Shown here in pieces: positions 24,774-33,044 of a stretch of 64,000 bases of DNA (positions are counted from its first letter, which is position 1; the number at the start of each line of letters is the position of its first letter). Where the stretch lies: the NCBI GenBank assembly GCA_965223465.1, contig OZ245025.1, positions 1,674,001 through 1,738,000 of the forward strand. Direction: 5' to 3'. A program made the translations under genes and the position numbers. The stretch is from JAAELZ01 sp965223465 (lineage in GTDB: Bacteria; Pseudomonadota; Gammaproteobacteria; Arenicellales; Poriferihabitantaceae). The notes beneath the pieces were generated by a model that was given only the letters and a program-made list of their open reading frames with translations, made no database searches and was not told the origin of the DNA.

Positions 24774-26489
24774 TCAATAATAATAAGGTAATTTCATTTT
24801 TCGCGCGGCCGCAACCCAATCAGGCACAAACGGCACGATCTTATCTTGTGACGGCACCCATACTTCAATAAAACTAGCCCCATCAAAATGGATCGCCTCG
24901 GTGAGCACGGATTCAATCTCATCTTCATGTTCAATCCGCGCAGTTTTAAAGCCAAACGCTTCTGCGACTTTGCAATAATCAACCGGCCCGAAATCGGTCG
25001 CAAAGGGCACATCGGCATCTTCAAGTAAAATTGCCTCACCTCGAATCCAGCCAAAATTATCGTTTCGGGTCAAAATAATGGTGAGGTTTTTATTACTGCG
25101 CTTGATGGTCTCCAGATCGCCGATCACAAAGGCCAAAGAACCATCACCTGTGAATGATATGATCGGGCCCTCCGTCGCATACGACGCCCCCAATCCTGCT
25201 GGCACCGAATACCCCAGCGCACCCATCGAATAGTTGGTTAGATATCGTCTACCCGACTCTTTAATGGTGAGTAAGGCAGAAGGATAAATCGCAGCGACAC
25301 CCGGCTCTGCTGTCACAATTGCGTTATTCGGTAAGACTTTATCCAGCACCTGAGAAAGCTTGACGGGTGAAACCGTGCCCTCAGGCATTTTAATCGTAGA
25401 ATTAAAAACCGCATCCAGCGCTGTTTGTTTCATTGGGTTAAGATTTAGCGTCTGCCTTGCTAGCGCAGGAAAATCAGATCTAAGCACCGCCAGCATATAC
25501 TCCAGCGTGGCCCGGGCATCCCCCGCCAGCCCTACTTTTGCCGGAAAATTATTACCAATATGTGCCTCTGTAATATCCAGATGGATAAATGTTTTCTCAA
25601 GCGGATCATCATAAAGCTTCCAGCCATCGGTTGAACACGAATCTGTATTGGTGCCGATCAAGAAAACAGTATCTGCATCGCATACATAATCGTTGGCGTA
25701 TTCCATCCCGCCACGGGCACCGATAACGCGTAACGCCAGTGGATGATTCTCAGGTATAACCCCTTTCCCAGGGGTCGTTGTGCCGACTGGAATTTGCAAA
25801 GTTTCCGCCAATTCGAGTAAAACCGACGACACCCCCGATATCAGTCCGCCCTGACCGCACACCATCACGGGTTTTTTCGCATTCAGTAACAACTCGATCG
25901 CTATAGAAATCTTGCGATGATCGGCAACTGGCCGATGCGCGGGATAAACGCAATAGTCTTCTTCTGCGTAGAGATCGCTGATTTCATCTTCTGCATGAAA
26001 AATATTGATTGGCACACGAATGTGTACCGGGGCTGGGCGACCCGATGTTGCGACGCGAAACGCCCGACGCAACATGAAAGGAATCTCTTTAACATTGGTC
26101 AAGAGAAAAGACTCTTTGCAGATGCTCTCATACATCGCGGTTTGGTCAACCCCCGTCAATCCATGTTTTTTATCCTGATTGATCGGAATATCAGAACTAA
26201 AATAAATGATGGGCACGGAACTTAGAAACGCCTCGGTGATGCCGGGCGTACAATGGGTTACCCCTGGGCTAGGTGCTTCCAGAACACAAGGCGTTCCAGC
26301 AGTTTTGGCGTACGCTTCTGCTGCGTATGCAGCCGTTCTCTCGTCTCGCACCAGAACATACTCAATATTCGAATGCGCTTGCCATTCCTTGTACCAGCCG
26401 ATGGTTGTCTCACCCGGTAAGCCAAAAACGTGCTTGATGCCATGCAGTTCCAGCATTTTTAGAATGACTTGTGCGCCGTTCAGTTTCAT
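24774..26489 (-). CDS. Thiamine-diphosphate-dependent enzyme (acetolactate synthase-like)
   Basis: A 571-residue three-domain ThDP enzyme. The N-terminal Pyr domain carries the catalytic Glu50 (VRDERTAAYAAEAYAK), the middle domain resembles the FAD/ADP-binding domain of acetohydroxyacid synthases, and the C-terminal PP domain has the GDGSLAFVIGDLE...NDNFGW metal/cofactor motif. It is the first gene of the minus-strand cluster and is too dissimilar to sulfoacetaldehyde acetyltransferase or true IlvB to adopt those names. It probably decarboxylates or carboligates the 2-oxo acid made by the neighbouring flavoprotein. No IlvH-like regulatory subunit is nearby, arguing against branched-chain amino acid synthesis. 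Confidence 0.85.
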   Translation of the reverse strand: MKLNGAQVILKMLELHGIKHVFGLPGETTIGWYKEWQAHSNIEYVLVRDERTAAYAAEAYAKTAGTPCVLEAPSPGVTHCTPGITEAFLSSVPIIYFSSDIPINQDKKHGLTGVDQTAMYESICKESFLLTNVKEIPFMLRRAFRVATSGRPAPVHIRVPINIFHAEDEISDLYAEEDYCVYPAHRPVADHRKISIAIELLLNAKKPVMVCGQGGLISGVSSVLLELAETLQIPVGTTTPGKGVIPENHPLALRVIGARGGMEYANDYVCDADTVFLIGTNTDSCSTDGWKLYDDPLEKTFIHLDITEAHIGNNFPAKVGLAGDARATLEYMLAVLRSDFPALARQTLNLNPMKQTALDAVFNSTIKMPEGTVSPVKLSQVLDKVLPNNAIVTAEPGVAAIYPSALLTIKESGRRYLTNYSMGALGYSVPAGLGASYATEGPIISFTGDGSLAFVIGDLETIKRSNKNLTIILTRNDNFGWIRGEAILLEDADVPFATDFGPVDYCKVAEAFGFKTARIEHEDEIESVLTEAIHFDGASFIEVWVPSQDKIVPFVPDWVAAARKMKLPYYY

Positions 26490-26788
26490 ATTTAAGTATT
26501 TCCGAGCAGTTATGTTTGGTTTAGTGGTGCTGGCATAACACCCATATTTTTATAATTGTATACAGATCAGTATGCAGAAATATATACGATTGGTTTTTTT
26601 GATGCAAGACGAAATGGAATGCGCAACTGTATTTAAAGCAATATCAGTGCATTCAAGCCTTTACCATCTATAATAAATATAATGCGAAAATCGTCTTCCC
26701 TTGTAGTCGGGCGGGTAATTATGATGTTTTAGCGTAATAGTATACAGTATAATGCACTGAAAATTAGTCAAGATGCCCAGACAAGAAT
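26490..26788. promoter_or_regulatory. Divergent promoter region with candidate GntR operators
   Basis: The 8-mer GTATACAG occurs at 26558-26565 and again at 26740-26747. The first is part of the perfect palindrome TGTATACA (26557-26564), the usual core recognised by FCD-type GntR repressors. The second directly abuts a perfect -10 box TATAAT (26748-26753) in front of the gntR gene, so a repressor bound there would block its promoter. One site faces each divergent unit. A weaker copy (AGTATGCAG) lies beside the first site. Confidence 0.55.
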
Positions 26789-27481
26789 ATGGACGAAGCG
26801 GTAAACAAAAAAACCAATCGAGCCGAACACCTATATCAAGTGGTGAAAGATATGGCCATCACGTTTAGCTTCAAACCCGGCGAACGTATCAATGAGGTGG
26901 CGCTGGCATCGCGCCTTGATGCTAGTCGAACCCCGCTTCGTGAAGCGCTAAATCGGCTGGTCTCAGAAGGCTTTTTAACCTCAAAGCGTGGCCGTGGTTT
27001 TTTTTGTCGCGATCTCAAACCGCGGGAAATATTTGAGTTGTATCAACTGCGTGCTGTTCTGGAAACCGCTGCGGTAAGGCTTGCTTGCGAGCAAGCGACG
27101 GAACAAGAGGTCGAAACACTTGCGGCATTCCTTGCCGAGACTGGCCCGGGAGAAAACGGCCGGAGCAGTGAAGAGCTGGTTGAACTGGATGAATACTTTC
27201 ATCGCCAGATTATGCAGCTTGCTCGCAATACTGAGATGCAACGTACGCTAGACAATATTAATGCCAGAATTCGCTATTTTCGCTGGGTGGATATGGATGC
27301 GAAACGCGCAACGACGCAAAACGAACATCAGGAAATTGTGAACGCGATGATGTCACGCGATGCTAATCTCGCCGCGAAAAAAATGAATGAACATATCAAC
27401 CGTCGCCTGGATCAAATCACGGCGGCGGTCAAAGAAAGCTACTCGCGCATTTATCTGGCCAGCGCGATGGAAGAAACCTGA
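26789..27481 (+). CDS. GntR family regulator with FCD ligand domain
   Basis: A 230-residue regulator: N-terminal winged helix (FKPGERINEVALASRLDASRTPLREALNRL) and an all-helical FCD domain with metal/ligand residues in ELDEYFHRQIM, NEHQEIV and MNEHINRRL. FadR-type regulators of this kind usually repress catabolic operons and are released by a pathway acid. It is divergent from the ThDP-flavoprotein-TRAP operon and probably controls both directions. Its stop codon overlaps the next start (TGATG), so the racemase-like protein is translationally coupled. Confidence 0.92.
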   Translation: MDEAVNKKTNRAEHLYQVVKDMAITFSFKPGERINEVALASRLDASRTPLREALNRLVSEGFLTSKRGRGFFCRDLKPREIFELYQLRAVLETAAVRLACEQATEQEVETLAAFLAETGPGENGRSSEELVELDEYFHRQIMQLARNTEMQRTLDNINARIRYFRWVDMDAKRATTQNEHQEIVNAMMSRDANLAAKKMNEHINRRLDQITAAVKESYSRIYLASAMEET

Positions 27482-28215
27482 TGAAAAAATCATCGTCAAT
27501 CGTAACGGGCGGCAAAACCATTTATGGTGCGTCAGTGGGCATACTGATGCTGGAGACCCAATTCCCTCGCTTGCCGGGTGATATCGGCCACGCCGGCACC
27601 TGGCCATTCCCGGTTTTATATAAAGTGGTGCGTGGCGCCACGCCGGATAAAGTCGTTAGAAAAGGCGCGCCGGGATTGTTGGACGCGTTTATTGATGCCG
27701 CTCAGGAGCTGGTAGCGATGGGCGCGGATGGCATTACCACCAATTGCGGCTTTTTATCCCTATTTCAGGATAAACTCAGCGCGGCGCTCAAGGTGCCGGT
27801 AGCAACGTCATCTCTGCAACAAGTGCCCTTTGTACAAACCTTGCTACCCCCGGATGAGAAAGTCGGTATATTGACCATATCGAAGGCGACTTTAACTAAC
27901 GAGCACCTGGAAAAAGCAGGCGTACCACTGGACACCGCCATTGTCGGCACGGATGGCGGGCAGGAATTTAGCCGTGTAATACTAGGCGATGAGGTCAATA
28001 TAGACGTGGACAAGGCGCGTGCGGATTTAATTGATGCCGGACAAGAATTACTACAAAAACAACCCGATACCGGCGCAATCGTGCTGGAATGCACCAATAT
28101 GGTGCCGTTTGCGGCGGATTTATATGCAGATCTAAAAATCCCGATTTACAGCATTTACACCTTGGTCAATTGGTTTCAGGCTGGGCTTTGCCCAGAAAGC
28201 TTCCACCCTATGTAG
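27481..28215 (+). CDS. Aspartate/glutamate racemase superfamily protein
   Basis: A 244-residue protein of the Asp/Glu/hydantoin racemase fold, with the expected pair of active-site cysteines in TTNCGFL (Cys89) and VLECTNM (Cys204). It also has a GVGIL-like first strand (YGASVGILMLET). The two-cysteine arrangement supports cofactor-independent racemisation or epimerisation next to a carboxylate; some relatives are decarboxylases or isomerases. Coupling to the GntR gene puts it in the same regulon as the divergent catabolic cluster, where a second stereochemical enzyme is already present. Confidence 0.82.
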   Translation: MKKSSSIVTGGKTIYGASVGILMLETQFPRLPGDIGHAGTWPFPVLYKVVRGATPDKVVRKGAPGLLDAFIDAAQELVAMGADGITTNCGFLSLFQDKLSAALKVPVATSSLQQVPFVQTLLPPDEKVGILTISKATLTNEHLEKAGVPLDTAIVGTDGGQEFSRVILGDEVNIDVDKARADLIDAGQELLQKQPDTGAIVLECTNMVPFAADLYADLKIPIYSIYTLVNWFQAGLCPESFHPM

Positions 28216-28391
28216 TCGATAAATCATACAGATCTGGATTTGATAGTACCGATGCGCTAGTCAAAGATATTATTATATGGTTACTGTCTGTTATTTGCCC
28301 AGAGCCGACATATACTATATTTTATTAAAGGCTCCGGCATTTGGCGGTAGTTTTGACCGGATTGTTAGGTATTATGTGGAACCAAACATTT

Positions 28392-28895
28392 TTAAACCCA
28401 GCCAAATATTTTTTTTATAAACGCTTTAATACCACGGTTTGTGCTTTGTAAATTAATTGAATCTATAGTCAAATAAACGGATTCAATTGTTTCTGCTAAT
28501 GCTTGATTGGTTTCTGGCAAGTAACTTTCAAATAGATCAGGCCTTCCCACTAATTTAGCTGTATGTTGTAAATGTGATTTCGTGTGTTTACTTAATTGCT
28601 TAAGATAAAACTGAGCCTGGCTTTTTAAAGTGTCTATTAATTCATTATTTTTAATCAATGACTCATTAATTGCCCAGGTGTATTGTGCTGACATTGTTTC
28701 ACCAAGGCTAGTATAGGACTCCTTCATTAAATTCATGACCTGTTTGAATGTAGCGCCGGACTTCAGAATTCCTTTTGCTGTATTTTGGGCATATAAGGAT
28801 TTTACTTCACTATCTAGTGTTTCCATAAGCTCACGTAAATCCTGCTGTATTTTACATTCAGATAATTTCGTGACATTATTCATTGGTAAATGCAC
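28392..28895 (-). CDS. Hypothetical helical protein
   Basis: A 167-residue protein predicted almost entirely helical, with no signal peptide, and rich in Gln, Lys and Ser (DSEVKSLYAQNTAKGILKSG; LKSQAQFYLKQLSKHTKSH). I do not recognise a family. The AT-rich base use differs from neighbouring metabolic genes. It stands alone on the minus strand. A start at the second Met (residue 5) is possible. Confidence 0.5.
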   Translation of the reverse strand: MHLPMNNVTKLSECKIQQDLRELMETLDSEVKSLYAQNTAKGILKSGATFKQVMNLMKESYTSLGETMSAQYTWAINESLIKNNELIDTLKSQAQFYLKQLSKHTKSHLQHTAKLVGRPDLFESYLPETNQALAETIESVYLTIDSINLQSTNRGIKAFIKKIFGWV

Positions 28896-29119
28896 GGTTT
28901 TGGGTAAAGCATTTGGTGACGGAAGATAATTAGACGGGTTGGCTGCAAAAAACTTTCGAATGCCCGATAAGAGTATGCCAGAGGCAGTCGCACAATTCCA
29001 ATTTGGCTCTGTGTTGCCCGAAAGTGTTGCATTTGTCGCATTGCAGGTAATAATCCTCCCGCTCCCTTTTTTGTCGAAAACTGTTGAGTTTGCTAGGTCA
29101 GTGCGGGGGCATGCTTCGT
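28896..29119. other. Intergenic stretch between two unknown genes
   Basis: About 220 bases. An open frame runs on the plus strand (28939-29235), but it lacks a ribosome site and family features, so it is not called as a gene. Nothing else is visible. Confidence 0.4.
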
Positions 29120-29344
29120 TTATTTCTCCAGCTCCTCATGCTCAGCTAGAATGGTATCAACCAAGTTCTCCTGTACAGAAAAAAGCGCACCATTTTTGCA
29201 CTTTGCTTTCACCAATCCAACGTAATTACTTATAGACTGTAAACCGCCATTAGGCTTACAAACTACTTTAGCCATCTCTATTCTGTCTGATGTGACCGTA
29301 CACCCACCTAATAACAAGCTACATATGATTAATGCTTTTTTCAT
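29120..29344 (-). CDS. Small lipoprotein
   Basis: A 74-residue protein with a clear lipoprotein signal: MKKALIICSLLLGGCT, with lipobox LLGGC (Cys15). The short mature part has two further cysteines (VVCKPNGG, KAKCKNGA) that could form a disulfide. Small lipoproteins of this size are common and functionally diverse; no family is recognised. It is isolated on the minus strand in a gene-poor region. Confidence 0.65.
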   Translation of the reverse strand: MKKALIICSLLLGGCTVTSDRIEMAKVVCKPNGGLQSISNYVGLVKAKCKNGALFSVQENLVDTILAEHEELEK

Positions 29345-29683
29345 TTACCTAAACCCTTCCTAACGACAGTATGGATATTGTAATCTCCCAGTTCGCGTTT
29401 TTGGTCTACTAAATTAGGGTATTACGAACAAATGTAAGGAACGTTTTTATAGACAGCTCTGAATTCAGTAAAAATTAGGCTTCAAATGGGGCCTAGGGTG
29501 CAACGGAACGGAAAACCACGTTAAGGGTTATCGACCGTCTCTTGTTGCCCTTATCGGTCGTTCGGAGAAAACCACAGAAGGGAAGCGGCCGGTTTTAATC
29601 TTCTTTGGTAGCTACTGAAAAAGGACACAGATCAACGTCCACATAAAGCGCCCGAGGAACGAGTGTTGTCTTTGGCGTGATTG
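29345..29683. other. Non-coding stretch with imperfect inverted repeats
   Basis: About 340 bases without a credible gene. Around 29523-29560 there are nested complementary pieces (AAGGG with CCCTT; CGACCG at 29532-29537 with CGGTCG at 29555-29560), which could fold into a stem-loop. No T-run, no tRNA-like TPsiC sequence and no transposase remnant was found. Confidence 0.35.
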
Positions 29684-30166
29684 TCAAGCATGGTCTCTCA
29701 ATACATTAAGCAATTGATCACATTCATCAATAATTACTTCCACCGCTATTAAGTTACCAAGCATATAGCCATGCTCATTTTGAATGGATGACGACATATC
29801 ACACTTGATACCATTTCCACTTCCTTTATAAAATTCATTTTTCTTTTTACCTTTACCAAGAAAGTACTCATCTGAGTGCTCTCTCATGTCTCGCACATCC
29901 ACAGCATCCTTTGTATTCTCGATGAATAATTCCAGACCTAGCTTCATCTCTCTTGGCGCATGATGGACTAATTGTTTAGCAAACCGGATGCTCATAACGG
30001 TAGCAGTTAAAACATAGTGTTCATCGAACATACGGCGTTTATGCCAATTATCCTCGAACGAAAATGGCTTGTTTACATTCACTAAAAATTGCTTGCCAAC
30101 AAAAACAGCCTCTTTCAGCCAACCATCTAAAAAGAATAATGTTGTTTCCTTGGTTTTGGCATCCAT
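29684..30166 (-). CDS. Hypothetical protein, possibly HEPN-like
   Basis: A 160-residue cytoplasmic protein with long helices. The segment VRDMREHSDEYFLGKGKKK resembles the R-x(4-6)-H element of HEPN-type helical proteins, where the Arg/His pair forms an RNase site or an inactive relic, but this is a visual match only. The start is ATG 30166, with AGGAGCAAGCAT in reverse orientation giving a plausible ribosome site. No partner nucleotidyltransferase or antitoxin gene is adjacent. Base composition is AT-rich like the other unknown genes here. Confidence 0.5.
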   Translation of the reverse strand: MDAKTKETTLFFLDGWLKEAVFVGKQFLVNVNKPFSFEDNWHKRRMFDEHYVLTATVMSIRFAKQLVHHAPREMKLGLELFIENTKDAVDVRDMREHSDEYFLGKGKKKNEFYKGSGNGIKCDMSSSIQNEHGYMLGNLIAVEVIIDECDQLLNVLRDHA

Positions 30167-30610
30167 ATGCTTGCTCCTTGTGCTTAACAGTTAATTGACT
30201 GACCGCTTTATAGGCCCCCAAAAATAAAGAGGGTTTGAGTTGACTGGGTATGCCTGACATCCGAAAAAAGGCAACTTCGAGTATTCTACAGTCATTAGTT
30301 AGTTAGGGTCGAAAGTTAATATCAACCATACCAAATCAAGTCTGAATGTAGATAGAAAACTCATGGTGTCAGCCAGCTTTATTCTTTTGTCATATCAGAT
30401 TACGTTGAAGCACAATGAGTCTCATAGCCGCAACTTCACGATCGTATGGTGCCCGGCCGCTATCTCCCCATTCTGTTGATGGTGGTTGTTAATAAAACAC
30501 CTTCGGTTATCCTAATTTGAATCCGTGGCGGAAGTGATATAACCGCTGTTGCCTGTTTTTTGTTAACATGCTATCCATTATTCATCAAAAAAGATCTTAT
30601 AGGTGCAAAT
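30167..30610. other. Intergenic region before the hemerythrin gene
   Basis: About 440 bases with no credible gene, RNA or mobile-element trace. A small GCGG...CCGC stem at about 30528-30545 lies in the likely promoter region of the downstream gene. Confidence 0.4.
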
Positions 30611-31012
30611 ATGGAAGATATAGTTTGGGATGAATCACTAAGTGTCGGTGTTGACGAGATCGACGAAGACCACCTTAGACTCGTTAAACTCTATAATATT
30701 CTAAACCATGCTGTGATGGAAAAAGCATCGCCAGACTATGTTGACGCATTATTAGAGGAGCTTATCTGTTGTACCATTTGGCACTTTAGGCACGAAGAAC
30801 GGCTTATGCTGAACTATCAATACGATGCCATTGAGGACCACAAAGCTGAGCATCATGACCTAATTCATAGCGTTAGAGAGTTGCAGAAAAAATTCCGCCA
30901 AGGAAGTAAACTTTTAACGAGTGAAGATATTGAATATTTGTCAAATTGGCTGACAGAACATATCGTTAGAAACGATATGCGAATGGGTTTCCATCTGATG
31001 AAAATCATGTAA
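30611..31012 (+). CDS. Bacteriohemerythrin
   Basis: A 133-residue single-domain hemerythrin. ATG 30611 follows AGGTG and gives the usual N-terminus MEDIVWDESLSVGV. All di-iron ligands are in place: His21 (DEDH), His58 and Glu62 (HFRHE), His77 and His81 (HKAEHH), His117 and Asp122 (HIVRND). Such proteins bind O2 reversibly at a non-haem di-iron site and serve oxygen storage, delivery to oxidases or oxygen sensing. It stands alone, without a fused signalling domain. Confidence 0.93.
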   Translation: MEDIVWDESLSVGVDEIDEDHLRLVKLYNILNHAVMEKASPDYVDALLEELICCTIWHFRHEERLMLNYQYDAIEDHKAEHHDLIHSVRELQKKFRQGSKLLTSEDIEYLSNWLTEHIVRNDMRMGFHLMKIM

Positions 31013-31294
31013 TAAGGATTACCATACTGACGTTCAACTTATTTTCGGACTTTGATCGCGAAAACCCTAGGGGCAGGTCGCTTGTTGGTTCGTGAGACAT
31101 TCCACCAATTGGATTTTGATCAGCTGATTAGACTTGTCTTAACCAGATAACCGATTTGAAACTTCTGTAGTTACTGTGGACCTTGGTCGAACCGCAAAAA
31201 CAGTATTAGATAGAGCTTGAAAATTAGCAGATAAATTGATCGAAACTGCTAGGTTTCGCTACAATCACGCCCTTCTCCGATTAGTCTTAACTAT

Positions 31295-32458
31295 ATGCGC
31301 GTATTATTGCTCAGAACCCTAATCTGCTTCTGGGTTTTGACAATGTTAAACATCCCTTCTGCCCTAGCAGACATAGTCAAACCTGCCTTGATTGAAATAT
31401 CAGCGTATAAATCCGGTAAGGTAGAACTTGAAATTCATGCCAGTATCGAAGCCTTGCTAACGGGCATCAACTCGCAATATCAAAACACCCAGGATTCGCC
31501 CATGGCGGAGGCTTATGATGAACTAAGGGTGCTGCCCGCTGCTGAACTCAAACAGAAATTTAGCGAATTTGAAGCCCAGTTTTTATCCGCCATACAACTC
31601 AATGCGCAAAAACCTGCTAGTCAGCAAACTGTACCGCTTTCACTAAGCAAAGCCGATATTCCAGAACCGGGTTATACCAAAGTACCGCGCATTAGCACGA
31701 TATGGCTGTCGGGTGAATTACCGCGCGATGCAACCAGTATCAGCCTGATGTATCCCGATCGATTCAGCGATTATGCGGTGCGTGTGCGCCAGGTGGATTT
31801 GGACAATGAAAAATGGCACTGGTCCAGCTGGGATTGGGTGAAATCCGAACGGCCCAGCGAGTCGTTCTCACTTACCGAGATTTACGCCCAAAAAAGCAAG
31901 CTCCAAACCATCCGTGAATTTATCCCACTGGGGTTTTTACATATCCTGCCGCGCGGATTGGATCATATTTTGTTTATTTTGGGCCTGTTTCTGTTCAGTC
32001 GTCACTTACGCCCGCTGATTTGGCAGGTCACCATGTTTACTCTGGCGCATACGGTAACGCTGGGCTTGGCTACCGCAGGCTATATTGAGCTTCCTGCGCG
32101 GATTGTGGAACCGCTGATCGCTTTGTCGATTGCTTATATTGGCTTTGAAAACGTTTTCTCAAATAAATTACATAATTACCGCCTGATACTGGTTTTTGCT
32201 TTTGGGCTTTTACATGGCCTGGGGTTTGCCTCGGTGTTATCAGGATTTGAGCTGCCCAAAGATGCGTTTTTTACCTCCCTGTTCAGCTTTAATATTGGCG
32301 TTGAAATAGGCCAGCTGGCCATTATCGCCGTCGCCTGGCTGGTTTTTAGCTGGGTTTCGAACGCAGCGCACTATCGCCAGTTTATCGTCATTCCCGCTTC
32401 ATTAGTCATCGCCTTAATCGGTGTTTTTTGGACAGTGGAGCGCTTAAATTTAATTTAA
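31295..32458 (+). CDS. HupE/UreJ_2 family membrane protein
   Basis: A 387-residue protein with a signal peptide (CFWVLTMLNIPSALA), a periplasmic beta-rich domain of about 190 residues, and a C-terminal block of about six membrane helices. The block starts at FIPLGFLHILPRGLDHILFILGLFLF and contains QVTMFTLAHTVTLGLA and FGLLHGLGFASVL. The His-rich helices are the HupE/UreJ_2 signature; relatives transport nickel or cobalt, but the long-N-terminus members are not characterised. It is 40 bases before the ECF sigma gene and may be part of the same unit. Confidence 0.82.
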   Translation: MRVLLLRTLICFWVLTMLNIPSALADIVKPALIEISAYKSGKVELEIHASIEALLTGINSQYQNTQDSPMAEAYDELRVLPAAELKQKFSEFEAQFLSAIQLNAQKPASQQTVPLSLSKADIPEPGYTKVPRISTIWLSGELPRDATSISLMYPDRFSDYAVRVRQVDLDNEKWHWSSWDWVKSERPSESFSLTEIYAQKSKLQTIREFIPLGFLHILPRGLDHILFILGLFLFSRHLRPLIWQVTMFTLAHTVTLGLATAGYIELPARIVEPLIALSIAYIGFENVFSNKLHNYRLILVFAFGLLHGLGFASVLSGFELPKDAFFTSLFSFNIGVEIGQLAIIAVAWLVFSWVSNAAHYRQFIVIPASLVIALIGVFWTVERLNLI

Positions 32459-32498
32459 CGCCAAGGATTTTGTCGCAGCCTGCGTCTAAACTGATGAC

Positions 32499-33044
32499 AT
32501 GATGACAATAAGCGATCACGCGCTGGTAGAAAAAGCCAACGGGGGCGATTCCGCTGCATTTTCAACGCTATTGGAACGCCACTATGATTTGATCTATCGG
32601 CTGGCCTACCGCATGCTGGGCAATCAGCAAGACGCTGAAGACATTACCCAGGATGTGTGCGTCGCATTGCCGCAAAAACTGCGCAAGTTCAAGGGCCACG
32701 CCAAACTCACCACCTGGTTGTATCAGGTAACGGTGAATACCTGTCGCGATTTCATCCGGCGCAATGTGACCGCACAAAGAACCCATCATGATTTCGCGCA
32801 AATCGACGAAATGCACAAGGACACCCAAGCACAACGCAGGGAGCGCGCGGCATTAGCCTACCAGATGATAGACACCCTGGAAGAGAGTTTGCGCGAAACC
32901 GCTTTACTCGTGGTCGCCGAAGGGCTGAACCACGCTGAAGTGGCCGAAATACTCGATATTAAAGAATCCACTGTCTCCTGGCGTATGCTCAAAGTCAGGG
33001 AGAATTTAAGCGCGCTGACCCAGCGCGAGGCAAGCATGATATGA
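32499..33044 (+). CDS. ECF-type RNA polymerase sigma factor
   Basis: A 181-residue sigma-70 family protein with region 2 (LLERHYDLIYRLAYRMLGNQ, DAEDITQDVCVAL, TWLYQVTVNTCRDFIRR) and region 4 (ETALLVVAEGLNHAEVAEIL followed by the helix KESTVSWRMLKVREN). It lacks regions 1 and 3, as usual for extracytoplasmic function sigmas. Its stop codon overlaps the start of the vWA gene (ATGA), the arrangement typical of a sigma factor and its anti-sigma factor. Confidence 0.92.
   Translation: MMTISDHALVEKANGGDSAAFSTLLERHYDLIYRLAYRMLGNQQDAEDITQDVCVALPQKLRKFKGHAKLTTWLYQVTVNTCRDFIRRNVTAQRTHHDFAQIDEMHKDTQAQRRERAALAYQMIDTLEESLRETALLVVAEGLNHAEVAEILDIKESTVSWRMLKVRENLSALTQREASMI

Noticed and set aside
24774..26489. 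ThDP enzyme as sulfoacetaldehyde acetyltransferase (Xsc), which would link to the nearby soxB
   Set aside because: The N-terminal and middle motifs fit general acetolactate synthase-like enzymes, not the Xsc pattern; no phosphotransacetylase or sulfonate gene is adjacent.
28939..29235. 98-residue open frame on the plus strand
   Set aside because: Overlaps the small lipoprotein gene antisense, no ribosome site, low-complexity and not protein-like.
28216..31294. Prophage or genomic island
   Set aside because: No integrase, transposase, phage structural gene, tRNA or direct-repeat boundary is visible; only gene-poor AT-rich sequence supports the idea.
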